Assembly (NCBI GenBank): GCA_918797485.1
Contig: CAKKNE010000005.1
Coordinates: forward strand, 1,488,001 to 1,552,000
From: Pelagomonas calceolata
Taxonomy: Eukaryota; Sar; Pelagophyceae; Pelagomonadales; Pelagomonadaceae
Direction of reading: 5' to 3'
Length of the DNA stretch: 64,000 bases
Positions 17,895-27,030 of this stretch are shown here, piece by piece (positions within the stretch are counted from its first letter, which is position 1; every line of letters begins with the position of its first letter). Below the pieces are notes generated by a model. It was not told where the DNA came from. It ran no database searches and saw only the letters and a list, made by a program, of their open reading frames with translations. The translations under genes were made by a program, and so were the position numbers.

Positions 17895-18036
17895 CTGTGC
17901 ACGTCCACGCCATCGAGCCGGCGCGGTCCCGAGGACACCGTCGTCGCGTCGATGGCCTAAGCTCCACGCCATCGAGCGGATTTGGCTACGGAGACAACGT
18001 CGCGTCGATGGCGTGGGGCGCCCGAATTTGATTTCC
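17895..18036 (+). repeat. diverged introner-family relative, intergenic
   Basis: It contains CACGCCATCGAGC ... CGCGTCGATGGCGTGG and ends with TTTGATTTCC, mirroring the right half of the introner at 32868-33069 (CACGCCATCGAGC, CGCGTCGATGGCGTGG, TTGATTTCCACACAG). The final CACACAG is replaced by GCCGGCC and no clear left terminus is seen. Two CACGCCATCGAGC/GTCGATGGC modules are present in tandem. The rest of the 423-bp gap 17862-18284 holds a poly-A-like AAAAATAAAAAAAG tract and no gene. Confidence 0.55.
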
Positions 18037-18284
18037 GCCGGCCCCTAGGCTCCTATAGGAAAAATAAAAAAAGTGAAAGAGAAGCCAAATTTCAGCTCCC
18101 GAGGCAAGGAGGAGCAAGCCCACGCACCTGCAGGCCCGAGGCGCGGCTCTCGGGGGCGTATCATCCTCTCCCGAATCATTCTCGCGTGATTCAAGTGCGG
18201 AAAAACTAAACCATGAATTTTTTTTGTCCATAGCATAGCCCGTACGCCGGTCGCGCGACCGGTTTCACCTCAGGCAATCGCGCA

Positions 18285-19193
18285 ATGATCGAGCTCCCGA
18301 CGCGCGCCGGCAAGGACGACGCCGCGAGCCTCCTCGAAAGCGCCGACGCGGCCGCGAGCGACGAGCCCCGCGCGCCGTCGCCGTGGGCGCGCCTCGCGTC
18401 GAGGCTCGCGACGCCGCTGCTCCCGGACGCGGGGGGTCCGCGCGGCCGCCTCGCGAAGTTCCTGGGCCTGTCCTACGCCCTGCTCCTCGGCGCGTTCTAT
18501 TTCGTCCGCGCCCACGGCGACGACGTCGCATGGGAGCGGGACGCCGACTTGACGGTAAAAGACCTCCACACCTTCGACCTGGCCGCCGTCGCGCTCGACG
18601 CGCTGTGCTACTTCGTCGTGGGCCGCTGGTGGGCGCGGGCGGGCGCCGACCGCGCGTCCGTCCTCGTACCAGCGCTCGCGGGTATATATATATTCTCGGC
18701 CGTCGGCGGGCGCTGGCACTACTCGATCTCCCTCTTTTCGATAAAGTGCCTCTGGCCCCCGTCCCTCGTCGCGGCGGCCCTCCTCATCGTCGGCGTCGTC
18801 GTCGCGTTCGTCGTCCTGCACGCGGTCGCGTTCTACCGCGACGGGGTCCTGCTCGGTCGCTGCGTCGAGGTCGCGGCGACGGCGATGATTTTCGTGCTGC
18901 CGGTCTGCCGAAATTCATCGTTCCACGTGCACCACTGGTACTGGACCTGGCTCATCGGCATGCACGCAAACCGGGACTGCTGGTGGTCGACCGCGGCCGG
19001 CGCGTTCCTCTGGGGGGGGTATTTGAACGGCGTCGCGGCATGGGGCAGAGACGACGTCCTCGGCTGCGAGCGGAGCCTCTACGCGGCCGTCGACCAGGGG
19101 TGCCCGTTCGTCTCTACGCGCCGGGTAGCCGCGGCCGACGTCTCCGCGCCCGACTGGCGGACCTGCTCCCCCGCGCCCCCGTTGATCGGATAA
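18285..19193 (+). CDS. polytopic membrane protein with HVHHWYW motif
   Basis: 302 aa with about seven hydrophobic segments (for example KFLGLSYALLLGAFYFV, FDLAAVALDALCYFVVG, LVAAALLIVGVVVAFVV, VAATAMIFVLP). A striking block FHVHHWYWTWLIGMHA is followed by WWSTAAGAFLWGGYLNGVA; clustered His and Trp near a membrane face suggest metal or heme ligation or an integral-membrane enzyme, but no family is identified. The N-terminus is cytosolic-type, without a signal peptide. Internal TATATATA (18684) is within the coding frame. Function unknown. Confidence 0.6.
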   Translation: MIELPTRAGKDDAASLLESADAAASDEPRAPSPWARLASRLATPLLPDAGGPRGRLAKFLGLSYALLLGAFYFVRAHGDDVAWERDADLTVKDLHTFDLAAVALDALCYFVVGRWWARAGADRASVLVPALAGIYIFSAVGGRWHYSISLFSIKCLWPPSLVAAALLIVGVVVAFVVLHAVAFYRDGVLLGRCVEVAATAMIFVLPVCRNSSFHVHHWYWTWLIGMHANRDCWWSTAAGAFLWGGYLNGVAAWGRDDVLGCERSLYAAVDQGCPFVSTRRVAAADVSAPDWRTCSPAPPLIG

Positions 19194-19282
19194 GGGGCCG
19201 CCCCCTGGCGATTTCCGCAAACATCCCCGTTCTTTAGATTGATCGTGGGGCCTCTGTGCCAGTATTAACATACTAGATTTCA

Positions 19283-19312
19283 GCAGGCAGCCTGGCAGTT
19301 TTAGCTGCCTGC
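19283..19312. other. hairpin in kinesin 5' leader
   Basis: GCAGGCAGC (19283-19291) and GCTGCCTGC (19304-19312) form 9-bp arms with a 12-nt loop, 37 nt before the kinesin ATG. It could form an RNA stem in the 5' UTR; no known family. Confidence 0.35.
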
Positions 19313-19349
19313 CGACCCGATCCGGGCTGCCCCGCGGAAGCAACGGACC

Positions 19350-21335
19350 ATGGACCGAAATGACGTGGTCGAGGAGAAGATCCGCACCTTCGTGCGCCAG
19401 CGGCCCGCGCTCCCCGACGAGCCCGTCCCCCAAAGCACCAACCCGCCGCCGCCACCGACTTTCCTCGGCGGCGGCATTGATGTGGACGACGACTGCCTGG
19501 ACGTGACGGAGACGTCGATCTGCTACACGGCGAACGACCAGCAGCGGTGCTATGAGGTCGACGGCGGTTTTGATGGGGACGGTACGCAAGCCGAAGTCTA
19601 CGAGGCGACGGCGCGGAGTATCGTCGACGCCGTCGGTTCTGGGTACAACGGCACTATTTTAGCGTATGGCCAGACCGGTTCCGGTAAGACGCACACGATG
19701 CGCGGCGGCATCTCGGTTTCGGAAGCGGGCATCACACCGCGAGCGTTGTTGCAGCTCTTCGAATTGCAAAAACAGAGCGACGCGACGCTGACGTTTTCTT
19801 TGAGCTACGTGCAGATTTATTGCGAGCGTTTGTCGGATTTACTCGGCAACGACACCGACGAATTGAGCATCAGGGACCGGCCGGCGCACGACGGCGGCGG
19901 TGTTTATGTCAGAAACGCTACGAGGGTCCCGGTAACGACGCCGCGACAAGCTCTTGATTTATTAGCGGCGGGCGACTCGAAGCGCGCGACGGCTTCTACA
20001 CTCATGAACGAGTTTTCCAGCAGAAGCCACGCCGTGGCCCTGTTGCACGTGGAAAGAAAAACAAAGGACTCTTTACAACGATCAACATTAACACTGGTCG
20101 ATTTAGCTGGCAGCGAGCGCCACGCCGCCTGCGCCGGGCGCTATAAACGATTAGAGGAGTCGCGCGCCATCAATTTAGGGTTGAGCGCATTGGGCAACTG
20201 CGTGAGTGCGCTGGCCGAGCGGCGGCCCCACGTGCCGTATCGCGACTCGAAATTAACGCGGTTGCTCCAGGCCTCGTTGGGTGGCACGGCGCGCACGGCG
20301 CTCATCGCGTGTTGCGCGCCCGGCGGCGACGCGACGGGCGAGACGAAATCGACGCTAGAGTTCGCGGCGCGCGCGCGCAAGGTCGTGGTCCGGGCGGCGC
20401 CGCGCGACGTCGCCGTCGACTACCAGTCGTTGTACGAGGAGGTCAAGGACTCGATCGACGACTATAGAACGAGGGAAAGAAAGGCCTTGGACGAAGTGGA
20501 ATCACTGAAGGACAAGGAGGAGGCGACACAACAAAGAATCTTGGAGTTAGAACGGGAGAACGACGCCCTGAAACATGCGCTGCAGCGGCAACAACGACCT
20601 GTGGTAGAGGGCGATCAAGTGGACGTCATCGAGCAGCTCCACGCGAAATTCAACGACGACACCGAGGAGGCGGAGCGCCGGCACGCGGCGGAACTCAGGA
20701 CGGCCCAGTCAAGAGCTGATGCGAAGATCAAGGCGTATCGCGACGCGGCCGAAGTGTCCGCCCGAGAGTGCGACGCGGCCGAGGCAGCATTAACGGGCGA
20801 GCGGGAGGGCCATCTAGCATCCCTGAAGGAACTGAGACGGGTCAAGGCCGAGTTCCGCGAGACGGAGGCGCGGCACGCGGCGCGCGTCTCGGAATTGATC
20901 GAGGAAGTCGCGGCCGCGAAGGGCGAGGGCGAGGCGAAGGCCCAGGAGGCCGATAAAGCCGCCGACGCTTTACTGAAACGCGTCGAGACCCTCGAGGTGT
21001 CGCGCCAGGAGCAGCTCGAGACCGATTATGTCTCAAGGGACGCCGTCGCCGAGATGGAGAAGCTCTTCCGGTCGACGATCGACGCGCTCGCGGCGCGGCT
21101 CGAGGACCTCGAGGGCAAGCGCGTGTCGGACGTGGCCGCGGGCCGGTCGCGGGGCCGCGTGTCGGCCGGCGCGCGCGCGGTGCTCGAGTCGCTCGACGCG
21201 GGCGAGGACCTGCCGCCGCTGCACGAGCGGTTCGGGGGGCGGCGGCGCGCGAAGCCCCTCGCCACGCAGAACATGCCCCGGGCGCCGCCCCGACGGCGGG
21301 TCTCCGCCAAGCCTGCGATCCCGCGCTTCTACTAG
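19350..21335 (+). CDS. kinesin motor protein, N-terminal motor
   Basis: 661 aa. Motor domain at about residues 5-355: P-loop GQTGSGKTHTM near 107, switch I NEFSSRSHAV, switch II LVDLAGSER, and the L12 region VPYRDSKLTRLLQASLGG. A neck and long coiled coil (about 370-580, with breaks) follow, then a basic C-terminal tail (RRRAKPLATQNMPRAPPRRR) that may bind microtubules or cargo. N-terminal motor placement implies plus-end-directed movement. Subfamily not resolved; the motor is a generic KIF/kinesin-1-to-3-like head without FHA or PH domains. Start at ATG 19350 (gaccATGG). Confidence 0.92.
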   Translation: MDRNDVVEEKIRTFVRQRPALPDEPVPQSTNPPPPPTFLGGGIDVDDDCLDVTETSICYTANDQQRCYEVDGGFDGDGTQAEVYEATARSIVDAVGSGYNGTILAYGQTGSGKTHTMRGGISVSEAGITPRALLQLFELQKQSDATLTFSLSYVQIYCERLSDLLGNDTDELSIRDRPAHDGGGVYVRNATRVPVTTPRQALDLLAAGDSKRATASTLMNEFSSRSHAVALLHVERKTKDSLQRSTLTLVDLAGSERHAACAGRYKRLEESRAINLGLSALGNCVSALAERRPHVPYRDSKLTRLLQASLGGTARTALIACCAPGGDATGETKSTLEFAARARKVVVRAAPRDVAVDYQSLYEEVKDSIDDYRTRERKALDEVESLKDKEEATQQRILELERENDALKHALQRQQRPVVEGDQVDVIEQLHAKFNDDTEEAERRHAAELRTAQSRADAKIKAYRDAAEVSARECDAAEAALTGEREGHLASLKELRRVKAEFRETEARHAARVSELIEEVAAAKGEGEAKAQEADKAADALLKRVETLEVSRQEQLETDYVSRDAVAEMEKLFRSTIDALAARLEDLEGKRVSDVAAGRSRGRVSAGARAVLESLDAGEDLPPLHERFGGRRRAKPLATQNMPRAPPRRRVSAKPAIPRFY

Positions 21336-21349
21336 TACAGTAAACAGTA

Positions 21350-22480
21350 TTAGTCGTCATCATAGGACCGGTGCCGGTCGGCGACGCAGCCCGGCGCGTC
21401 GGCGGCGCCCCCGCAGCACGAGTAGGTCCAGACGAGGTCGTCGTCGGAGGGCGTCGCCTCCCAGTCGCCCTTGCGCGCGCTCTCGCCCCGCAAGGCGCCG
21501 GGGTGGTGGCGGCACGCCGCGGCGTGGTTTTCATCATCAGAATAGCGTCCCCGACAGACGCGACATCGCTTCATGACCTTTAGCGGCGGCGGCGGCGATG
21601 CGGGCCAGGCCGGCGCCCACGGCGAAGAATCGGAGACGGCCCGCGCCAGCTCGCCCGACGCAATCGCCTCGACGACGCTCCCGTGCTGCTCGTCGCCGTC
21701 GAGCACCTTCCCGCGCACGACGACCACCGGCACCGTGCACCGGCCAGCCAATAGAGAGAGTTCTGCCTGGAGCGGGTTTGTGGCCTTCCGGATGTTCTTC
21801 GCGCGCTTCGCGGCGAGCGACCCGTCGTCTCCGACGGCATGGTCGTGGTAGGGCCCGCCCGGCTTCCACAAATCCATGTACACGCTTCGATAAGGTAGGT
21901 TCGCGTCTTTCAGCTGGCGCTCGGCGTCCGTGCAGAACCAGCACGTCGACCAGCCGAACAAGACGAGCGGCGCCTCGCGTACGATGGCGTCGATCTCCGC
22001 CCGCACCGCGCCGCGGTCGTACGGCGCGTCGTAGGGCGCCCTGAAGTTCGCGTACACGTCGGAGCCCTTCTCGTTCTTGGGCGTGCCCGCGAAGCCGGCC
22101 TCGGTCATGGCGGCCGCCTCCACGAAGTCTCGCTTTTGCGGCGTGGGGACCGCGGTGATGGGGTCGCCGATCCCGAGCTCGAGGGGCGGCCCGCCGGGGC
22201 CCGTCCGGAGCACCTTATGCAACCGCCGCGCGTGCTCCTCGATAAGCCGGTGCTGGAGCGCGGCCGCTCTACTAAGTTTCGTCGCGTCCGCGGCCGCGAC
22301 TTTGCCTACCACCCGCCAGTCGTCGTCTGCGTCGACGCGCGCGGCCACGTCCACGCCCTTCGTGAGTCCGCCCTGCGTGTGCGCGACGTAGGTCATCAGC
22401 TGCCGCCGCGGGCAGGGGTTGATGCAGGCGTCCAACGCTGCGGATCCGAGCACGCATGCGAGCAGTGCGAGAGAGCGCAT
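21350..22480 (-). CDS. secreted glutaredoxin-like protein with CHORD-like Cys/His tail
   Basis: 376 aa from ATG 22480, which opens signal peptide MRSLALLACVLGSAALDAC. The middle carries a glutaredoxin fold: APLVLFGWSTCWFCTDAERQL (CxxC), later TVPVVVVRGKVLDG (cis-Pro TVP). The last 80 residues hold a zinc-type cluster CRVCRGRYSDDENHAAACRHHPG ... WTYSCCG ... GC, in the order of a CHORD module (C..C, N...C.xHPG, W.CC, GC). A redox domain fused to a CHORD-like module behind a signal peptide is unusual; likely endomembrane or plastid-surrounding. Convergent with the kinesin, 14 bp apart. Confidence 0.65.
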   Translation of the reverse strand: MRSLALLACVLGSAALDACINPCPRRQLMTYVAHTQGGLTKGVDVAARVDADDDWRVVGKVAAADATKLSRAAALQHRLIEEHARRLHKVLRTGPGGPPLELGIGDPITAVPTPQKRDFVEAAAMTEAGFAGTPKNEKGSDVYANFRAPYDAPYDRGAVRAEIDAIVREAPLVLFGWSTCWFCTDAERQLKDANLPYRSVYMDLWKPGGPYHDHAVGDDGSLAAKRAKNIRKATNPLQAELSLLAGRCTVPVVVVRGKVLDGDEQHGSVVEAIASGELARAVSDSSPWAPAWPASPPPPLKVMKRCRVCRGRYSDDENHAAACRHHPGALRGESARKGDWEATPSDDDLVWTYSCCGGAADAPGCVADRHRSYDDD

Positions 22481-22935
22481 ACTTGCTCTCCCTCGCGACG
22501 GCTGCGCAGCTCGGACGTCCGTGGCTTTTTTGCAGCTTAGAGTTATGCAATGCCGAGCGGCCACTGTCATACGAGCTGCAATGCCAGTCTGCAACGATGG
22601 GGGGTCGGGAAACCCGTGCGGAAGCCCTGCGTGGAGCATACTTCCGTCGGAGCACAACCGCCTCGGAAGTGCCTCCGACCGGATCAATTCATCGCGCCCC
22701 GCACGCTAGCAGCCCGGTGCCTTCTCGCACGTGCTGCCGCATTGCCGTGCCGTACCGAGCCGCTCGCCGTCCCGCATACTCAATCACAGTCTCAGTGAGG
22801 ACAAAAAGTACCAGGGGGCAGCCCGAAAGCCGAAAAGCGGCCCCGTTTGAGGCACAGCACCCACCACAGGACCCTAGCCCAGACCGGGACCTGGAACGCC
22901 CCGACGACGCGCCAGAACCGTAGAAACACGCAAAA
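22481..22935. other. divergent intergenic region
   Basis: 455 bp between two divergently transcribed secreted-protein genes. No full promoter-type element seen, only CGCTAGCAGCC near 22704. No gene recognised despite several short open frames. Confidence 0.4.
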
Positions 22936-24266
22936 ATGGCCCGCCCCCTCACTACACTCCTCGCCCTCGCCACATCCACGAATGCGCACTTCGTCTGGCT
23001 CTCGGCCAACGGCCACGGCGAGGCGGTCGCCGAGTTCAACGAGCCCGGGCGCCTCACGGACCCGCACCTGCTGGGCAAGCTGTACAACATGACCCGGGGC
23101 CAGGTCCACACGATGGACGGGACGACGGCGGACCTCCACTTCATGACGCGCGGCGCCGGCGACGGCTACCACTGCGCGGCCGAGGTTTATGCACCTTTAC
23201 CAGCCCAGGGGTCGATGGCCGTCGAGGCCCAGGCGACGTACGGGCTCTACGCCGTCGGCACGGACGAGGGCGGCACGGGCGAGATGGATTTATTACAGTA
23301 CTGGGCTGTGTGGAAATCAAATTTACGGCGCGGTTCGTCCTGAATCGCCGCGTCGACCTCCACGCTATCGACGCGACACCTGCTCGATGGCGTGGCGATG
23401 TCGGTTCCTCATCGCTCGGCGGAGCCAGCGCGGCCACGTCATCGCCGAGAAATTACTTATGCACCCGACGCACTTGTTGATTTCCACACAGGTACTGGGC
23501 GACGGCCGTTCATCCTGGTAGCGATGCTAGCTTGGATCAGTGGAGTCTGGTAGAAGAGGCGTTCACGAACGACTTCGAAGTTACGCTGCGGGATCCGCAA
23601 GGCGCCGCGTGGGCCACGGTGGCCCCGTCCGTCGACGTGAGCAATCCGAATAACGAGTGCGAGCCGGACGCGGCGACGCACGAGAGCGGAGACACGTGCG
23701 TCGTGGCCGTCGTGCGCTGGAAGGGCCAGAGGGCGACGTTCGACGTGACGGTGTCGACGTACGACCACACGGGCGCGAAGTTGCGGGATTCGATCGCCGA
23801 AGACGGCGTGGTCGTCGTGAGAGCGCCCGCGGACGCCCAGACCTACGCCCTCGTGCACCACGCCGAAGAAAAGCCGGGCACGACGGAGAGCGGAGAGAGC
23901 TACGACGTCGTCAACCACTACGCCACCACGACTTTCGCCAACGCCGTGCACTGCCACGGCGGCAGCTGCCACACGCACGCGGGCGCGTACGCGGGCCCGC
24001 ACGGCGGCATGCACGGCGGCGGCATGCACGGCGGCTACGGCGGCATGGGGTCGACGTCCGAGCGCAAGGCCGACGGCGACCACGCCGGCAACACGGGCAT
24101 GCTCTTCTTCTTCTCGCTCTTTTCGGCGTGTCTCGGCGGGGCGATTGGATTCGTGCTCGGCGCGCGCCGAACGGAACAGGGCTTCCGCCTCATGTTCTGG
24201 CGCCGCGGCGACGCGCGCTTCGACCTGCAGGGGTCGTCAAAACCACAACTGAGCGAGGTCATCTAG
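22936..24266 (+). CDS. secreted/membrane His-rich protein, split by an introner
   Basis: Exons 22936-23297 and 23492-24266 give 378 aa. Signal peptide MARPLTTLLALATSTNA, so the mature protein would begin HFVWLSANG, resembling bacterial DUF4198/NikM-type proteins (AH.FWL) that bind metals with an N-terminal His. Beta-rich middle; near the C-terminus a His/Gly/Met cluster (HCHGGSCHTHAGAYAGPHGG, then MHGGGMHGG), one TM helix (GMLFFFSLFSACLGGAIGFVLG) and a short basic tail. Probably a copper or other metal-binding surface protein (inference). Splicing LLQ|YWATAV removes the introner plus one 8-bp target copy and restores the frame exactly; a donor inside the terminal repeat (23310) would also be in frame, adding four residues. 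Confidence 0.7.
23306..23491 (+). mobile_element. introner element 1 (intron-generating DNA element)
   Basis: 186 bp with perfect 15-bp inverted ends CTGTGTGGAAATCAA (23306-23320) and TTGATTTCCACACAG (23477-23491), flanked by an 8-bp direct duplication GTACTGGG (23298-23305 and 23492-23499). The acceptor AG is the last two bases of the element; the donor GT is the first two bases of the upstream target copy. About 80% similar by eye over its interior to the reverse complement of the element at 32868. Structure equals that of Aureococcus introners described in the literature. Confidence 0.93.
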
Positions 24267-24295
24267 CTGGCCGTACCTCCCCGAATCTCGCCCCG

Positions 24296-24427
24296 CATCG
24301 ATCGTATATAATAGTATTTATGGAGGGACCCCTCACGCGGCCGCGAGCTCGGCCGAGGTCGACGGCATCGTATATAATAGTTTTTATGGAGGGACCCCTC
24401 ACGCCGCCGCGAGCTCCGCCTCGACGG
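24296..24427. repeat. 66-bp tandem duplication of the ispG 3' end
   Basis: CGTATATAATAG begins at 24303 and again at 24369, each followed by the same ATTTATGGAGGGACC-type stretch, then CCTCACG and the Ala-rich codons. The second copy contains the true C-terminus and stop of ispG; the first is an extra downstream copy, between the convergent genes. Confidence 0.85.
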
Positions 24428-24609
24428 GCGCGTCCTCGTCGACCGCGGGCTTGTCCACCCACATGCCATGCTCCTTGATGAGCTCGACGAGCGCGTCGCA
24501 GGCCTCCTCGTTCGGGATCGCCTTCTGGACGACCTCCTTGCCCACGTACAGGTCGACCTTGCCCGGCGCGCCGCCGACGTAGCCGAAGTCGGCGTCGGCC
24601 ATCTCGCCC

Positions 24610-24641
<32 letters not shown>

Positions 24642-26744
24642 GGCCACGCCCGGCAGGTGCCCCGTCTTCTCGGAAATTTGCGCCGTGACTTCCTGGAGAT
24701 CGAAGAGCGTCCGGCCGCAGGAAGGACACGACACGAATTCGGTTTTGGTGTTGCGCATGCGCGACCCCTGCAGCAGCGCGAAGGACGTCTCCCGCAGGTA
24801 GTTCAAATCAAAGTCGCTGTGGTCGTCCGGCTCGACCAGTAACCCGTCTCCCAAGCCGTCCCCTAGTAAAGCGCCGGCGCGCATGCCCAACGACAGGGCG
24901 AGCTCGTCCTTCTTCGTGCCTTGCGGGACGCGCAAATGGTGCACGACGCTTAGTTCGGACGCTTCCCGCCTCAGCAAAGCGAAGAGCCTTCTAGAAGCGT
25001 GCAGCCGCGACAGCCCCTCCTTCACATCCAATAACACCACGTCGATGTTGGGCGTCTCCATCAATTCGGCGAGCATCTCGTCGGACTCGCTCCCGTCGCA
25101 TTTTACGACTAACCGCTTCGAGGGCGCCGGCGCGTGCGTTTTCAGAGCATCGCAGCGCACGATCGGCACGCCGCCGCTCTGCAGGGGCTCCGGCGCATCT
25201 TTTAAAACGGCCTCGTCCATCAGAAAGTGCACGCCCGCGTCCTGCAGCCGTTTGATCAAGTAGAGCGTGTCGGCGTCGTCTGCAGAGGGCGCCTCCCGCA
25301 GCAAGATGGCGTCGACGGTGGCGACGTCCCGCCGCGGCAACAACTTCGGGACGCCGTCGGGCCCCGGCGGCAGCTCGTCCACCAAAGCGCCCAGCGCGCG
25401 GAACAGCGCCGCGTCGCCCAACCCACCTAAAGCGGCGCAGCCCTGGAGTTCCGCTAAAGAAACAGCACCGTAGGCCGAGCCGTCCCGATGCAATAACCCG
25501 CGATAATCATAAACGTCGTCGTCGCGCTGTTCTGGTAACGAACCTCTCCTTCGATCAAAAGTAGTGACGTCCCGGCTATCCATGAACTTCGGCACCGCCG
25601 CCTGCTCCTCCCGGGCCTTCGCTTCCAACTGCTCGCCCGCCAGCTCCGCCAATCTATTGCAGGGTCCATATTCATATTCGGGATCCTCCGTCAGCGACAC
25701 GCGGATCGTATCCCCGAGGCCGTCTCCCAGCAACGTCCCAATCCCGATCGCCGACTTCATGCGGCCATCTTCACCTTCTCCCGCTTCGGTAACACCAAGA
25801 TGCAACGGGTAGTCCCAGCCCAGCCGATACATCTCCGCCGCGAGCAACCGGTACCCTTGGATCATCACCACCGGATTCGACGCCTTCATGCTAAACACGA
25901 AGTTGTGGTAGTCTAACGCCCGGCACACGTCCGCGAACTCCAAAGCCGACTCGACCATGCCCCTAGGTGAATCGCCATAGAAGGATAATATACGAGCCGC
26001 CAAGCTCCCATGGTTCGTGCCGATGCGCATCGCCCGATTCAGCTCCTTGCACTTCAATACCAACGGCGCAAACGCTTCCACAATCGAATCGCGCGGCTTG
26101 AGAAAATCCGCTTCGGAGTCGAAGGACACGTCGTCCTCGTCCTGCTTCCTTCCATCGGCAAAATTCCCGGGGTTGATTCGGATCTTCTCGACGGCCTCCG
26201 CCGTCTTGATGGCCACGGCGGGCTGGAAGTGCATGTCCGCGCAGAGCGGGATGTCGTACCCCTTCTTGAACAACCCTTCGCGGATGTCGTGGCACGCCTG
26301 GGCCTCCTTCATGCCTACGACGGTGATGCGGACCATATCAAACCCAACATCAGCGCAGCGCATGACCTGCTCGATCGTGCCTCTTACATCTCTCGTGGAT
26401 GTGGTCCCCATCGTCTGGCGCACGATCGGGTGCTCGCTCCCGAACTTCACTGGGCCCGCCGTCACGGTTCTCGTCGGCCTTCGTAGGACGGCTTCGAGCG
26501 ACTCGCAGTACTTCGCGCGGCCATCTAACAGAGGATCGCTCAGCGGGCCGAAGGCGTCGTCGCGGCTACTGTCGCGGCTCGACGGCGTCCACAGGATGTC
26601 CTCGGCCGTCGTCGGGACCCAGAGCTCGTCCGCCGCGGGGTTCGACGAGGCCTGCAAGCTTGTTTTCGGGCGCGTCCGCGCCGCCGGGCGCAGCGCCGCG
26701 GCGGCGGCCAGGGTCCACAGGAGCGCTGCTGGCCTCAAGATCAT
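24399..26744 (-). CDS. ispG: 4-hydroxy-3-methylbut-2-enyl diphosphate synthase (IspG/GcpE), plastid
   Basis: 781 aa. Plastid-type leader MILRPAALLWTLAAAAALRP, then VKFGSEHPIVRQTMGTTSTRDV, a TIM-barrel (MVRITVVGMKEAQA, IPLCADMHF, KIRINPGNF), and the long plant-type insert domain. The C-terminal Fe-S half has CPSCGRTLFDLQEV and IMGCIVNGPGEMADADFG; the Cys in CPSC and in MGC plus the Glu of GPGE ligate the 4Fe-4S cluster. It reduces MEcPP to HMBPP in the plastid MEP isoprenoid pathway. Length matches the large plant/algal form. The Fe-S requirement links it to sufC at 17 kb. The last codons are duplicated downstream. Confidence 0.95.
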
Positions 26745-27030
26745 CTCTCACCGTATCAGAGAGGCCACTCCCACTGGAGCTGCCTTTGATAGGGATCCAG
26801 CAGCGGTTTTGAAAGGCTCCGGCGCCCTATCCTTCGTGTAATCGAGCTCACGTCCGCAAAAAGCAACCAAGACCCGAACTTTGGGATACACATCATCGGC
26901 ACGTGCTCGATGCTCCAGGCGCGTAGCTGGGCCACGAATTACTAATCCGACCAACGCAAGGCCACAAGCGTGCGCCTGCGCCACCGCGACGGGCTTCCTA
27001 CCAACAAAAGCACGCCGTATACCTAGAAAA

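Noticed and set aside
24259-24729. 156-codon minus-strand frame over the ispG tail
   Set aside because: Shadow of ispG in another frame, lengthened by the 66-bp duplication.
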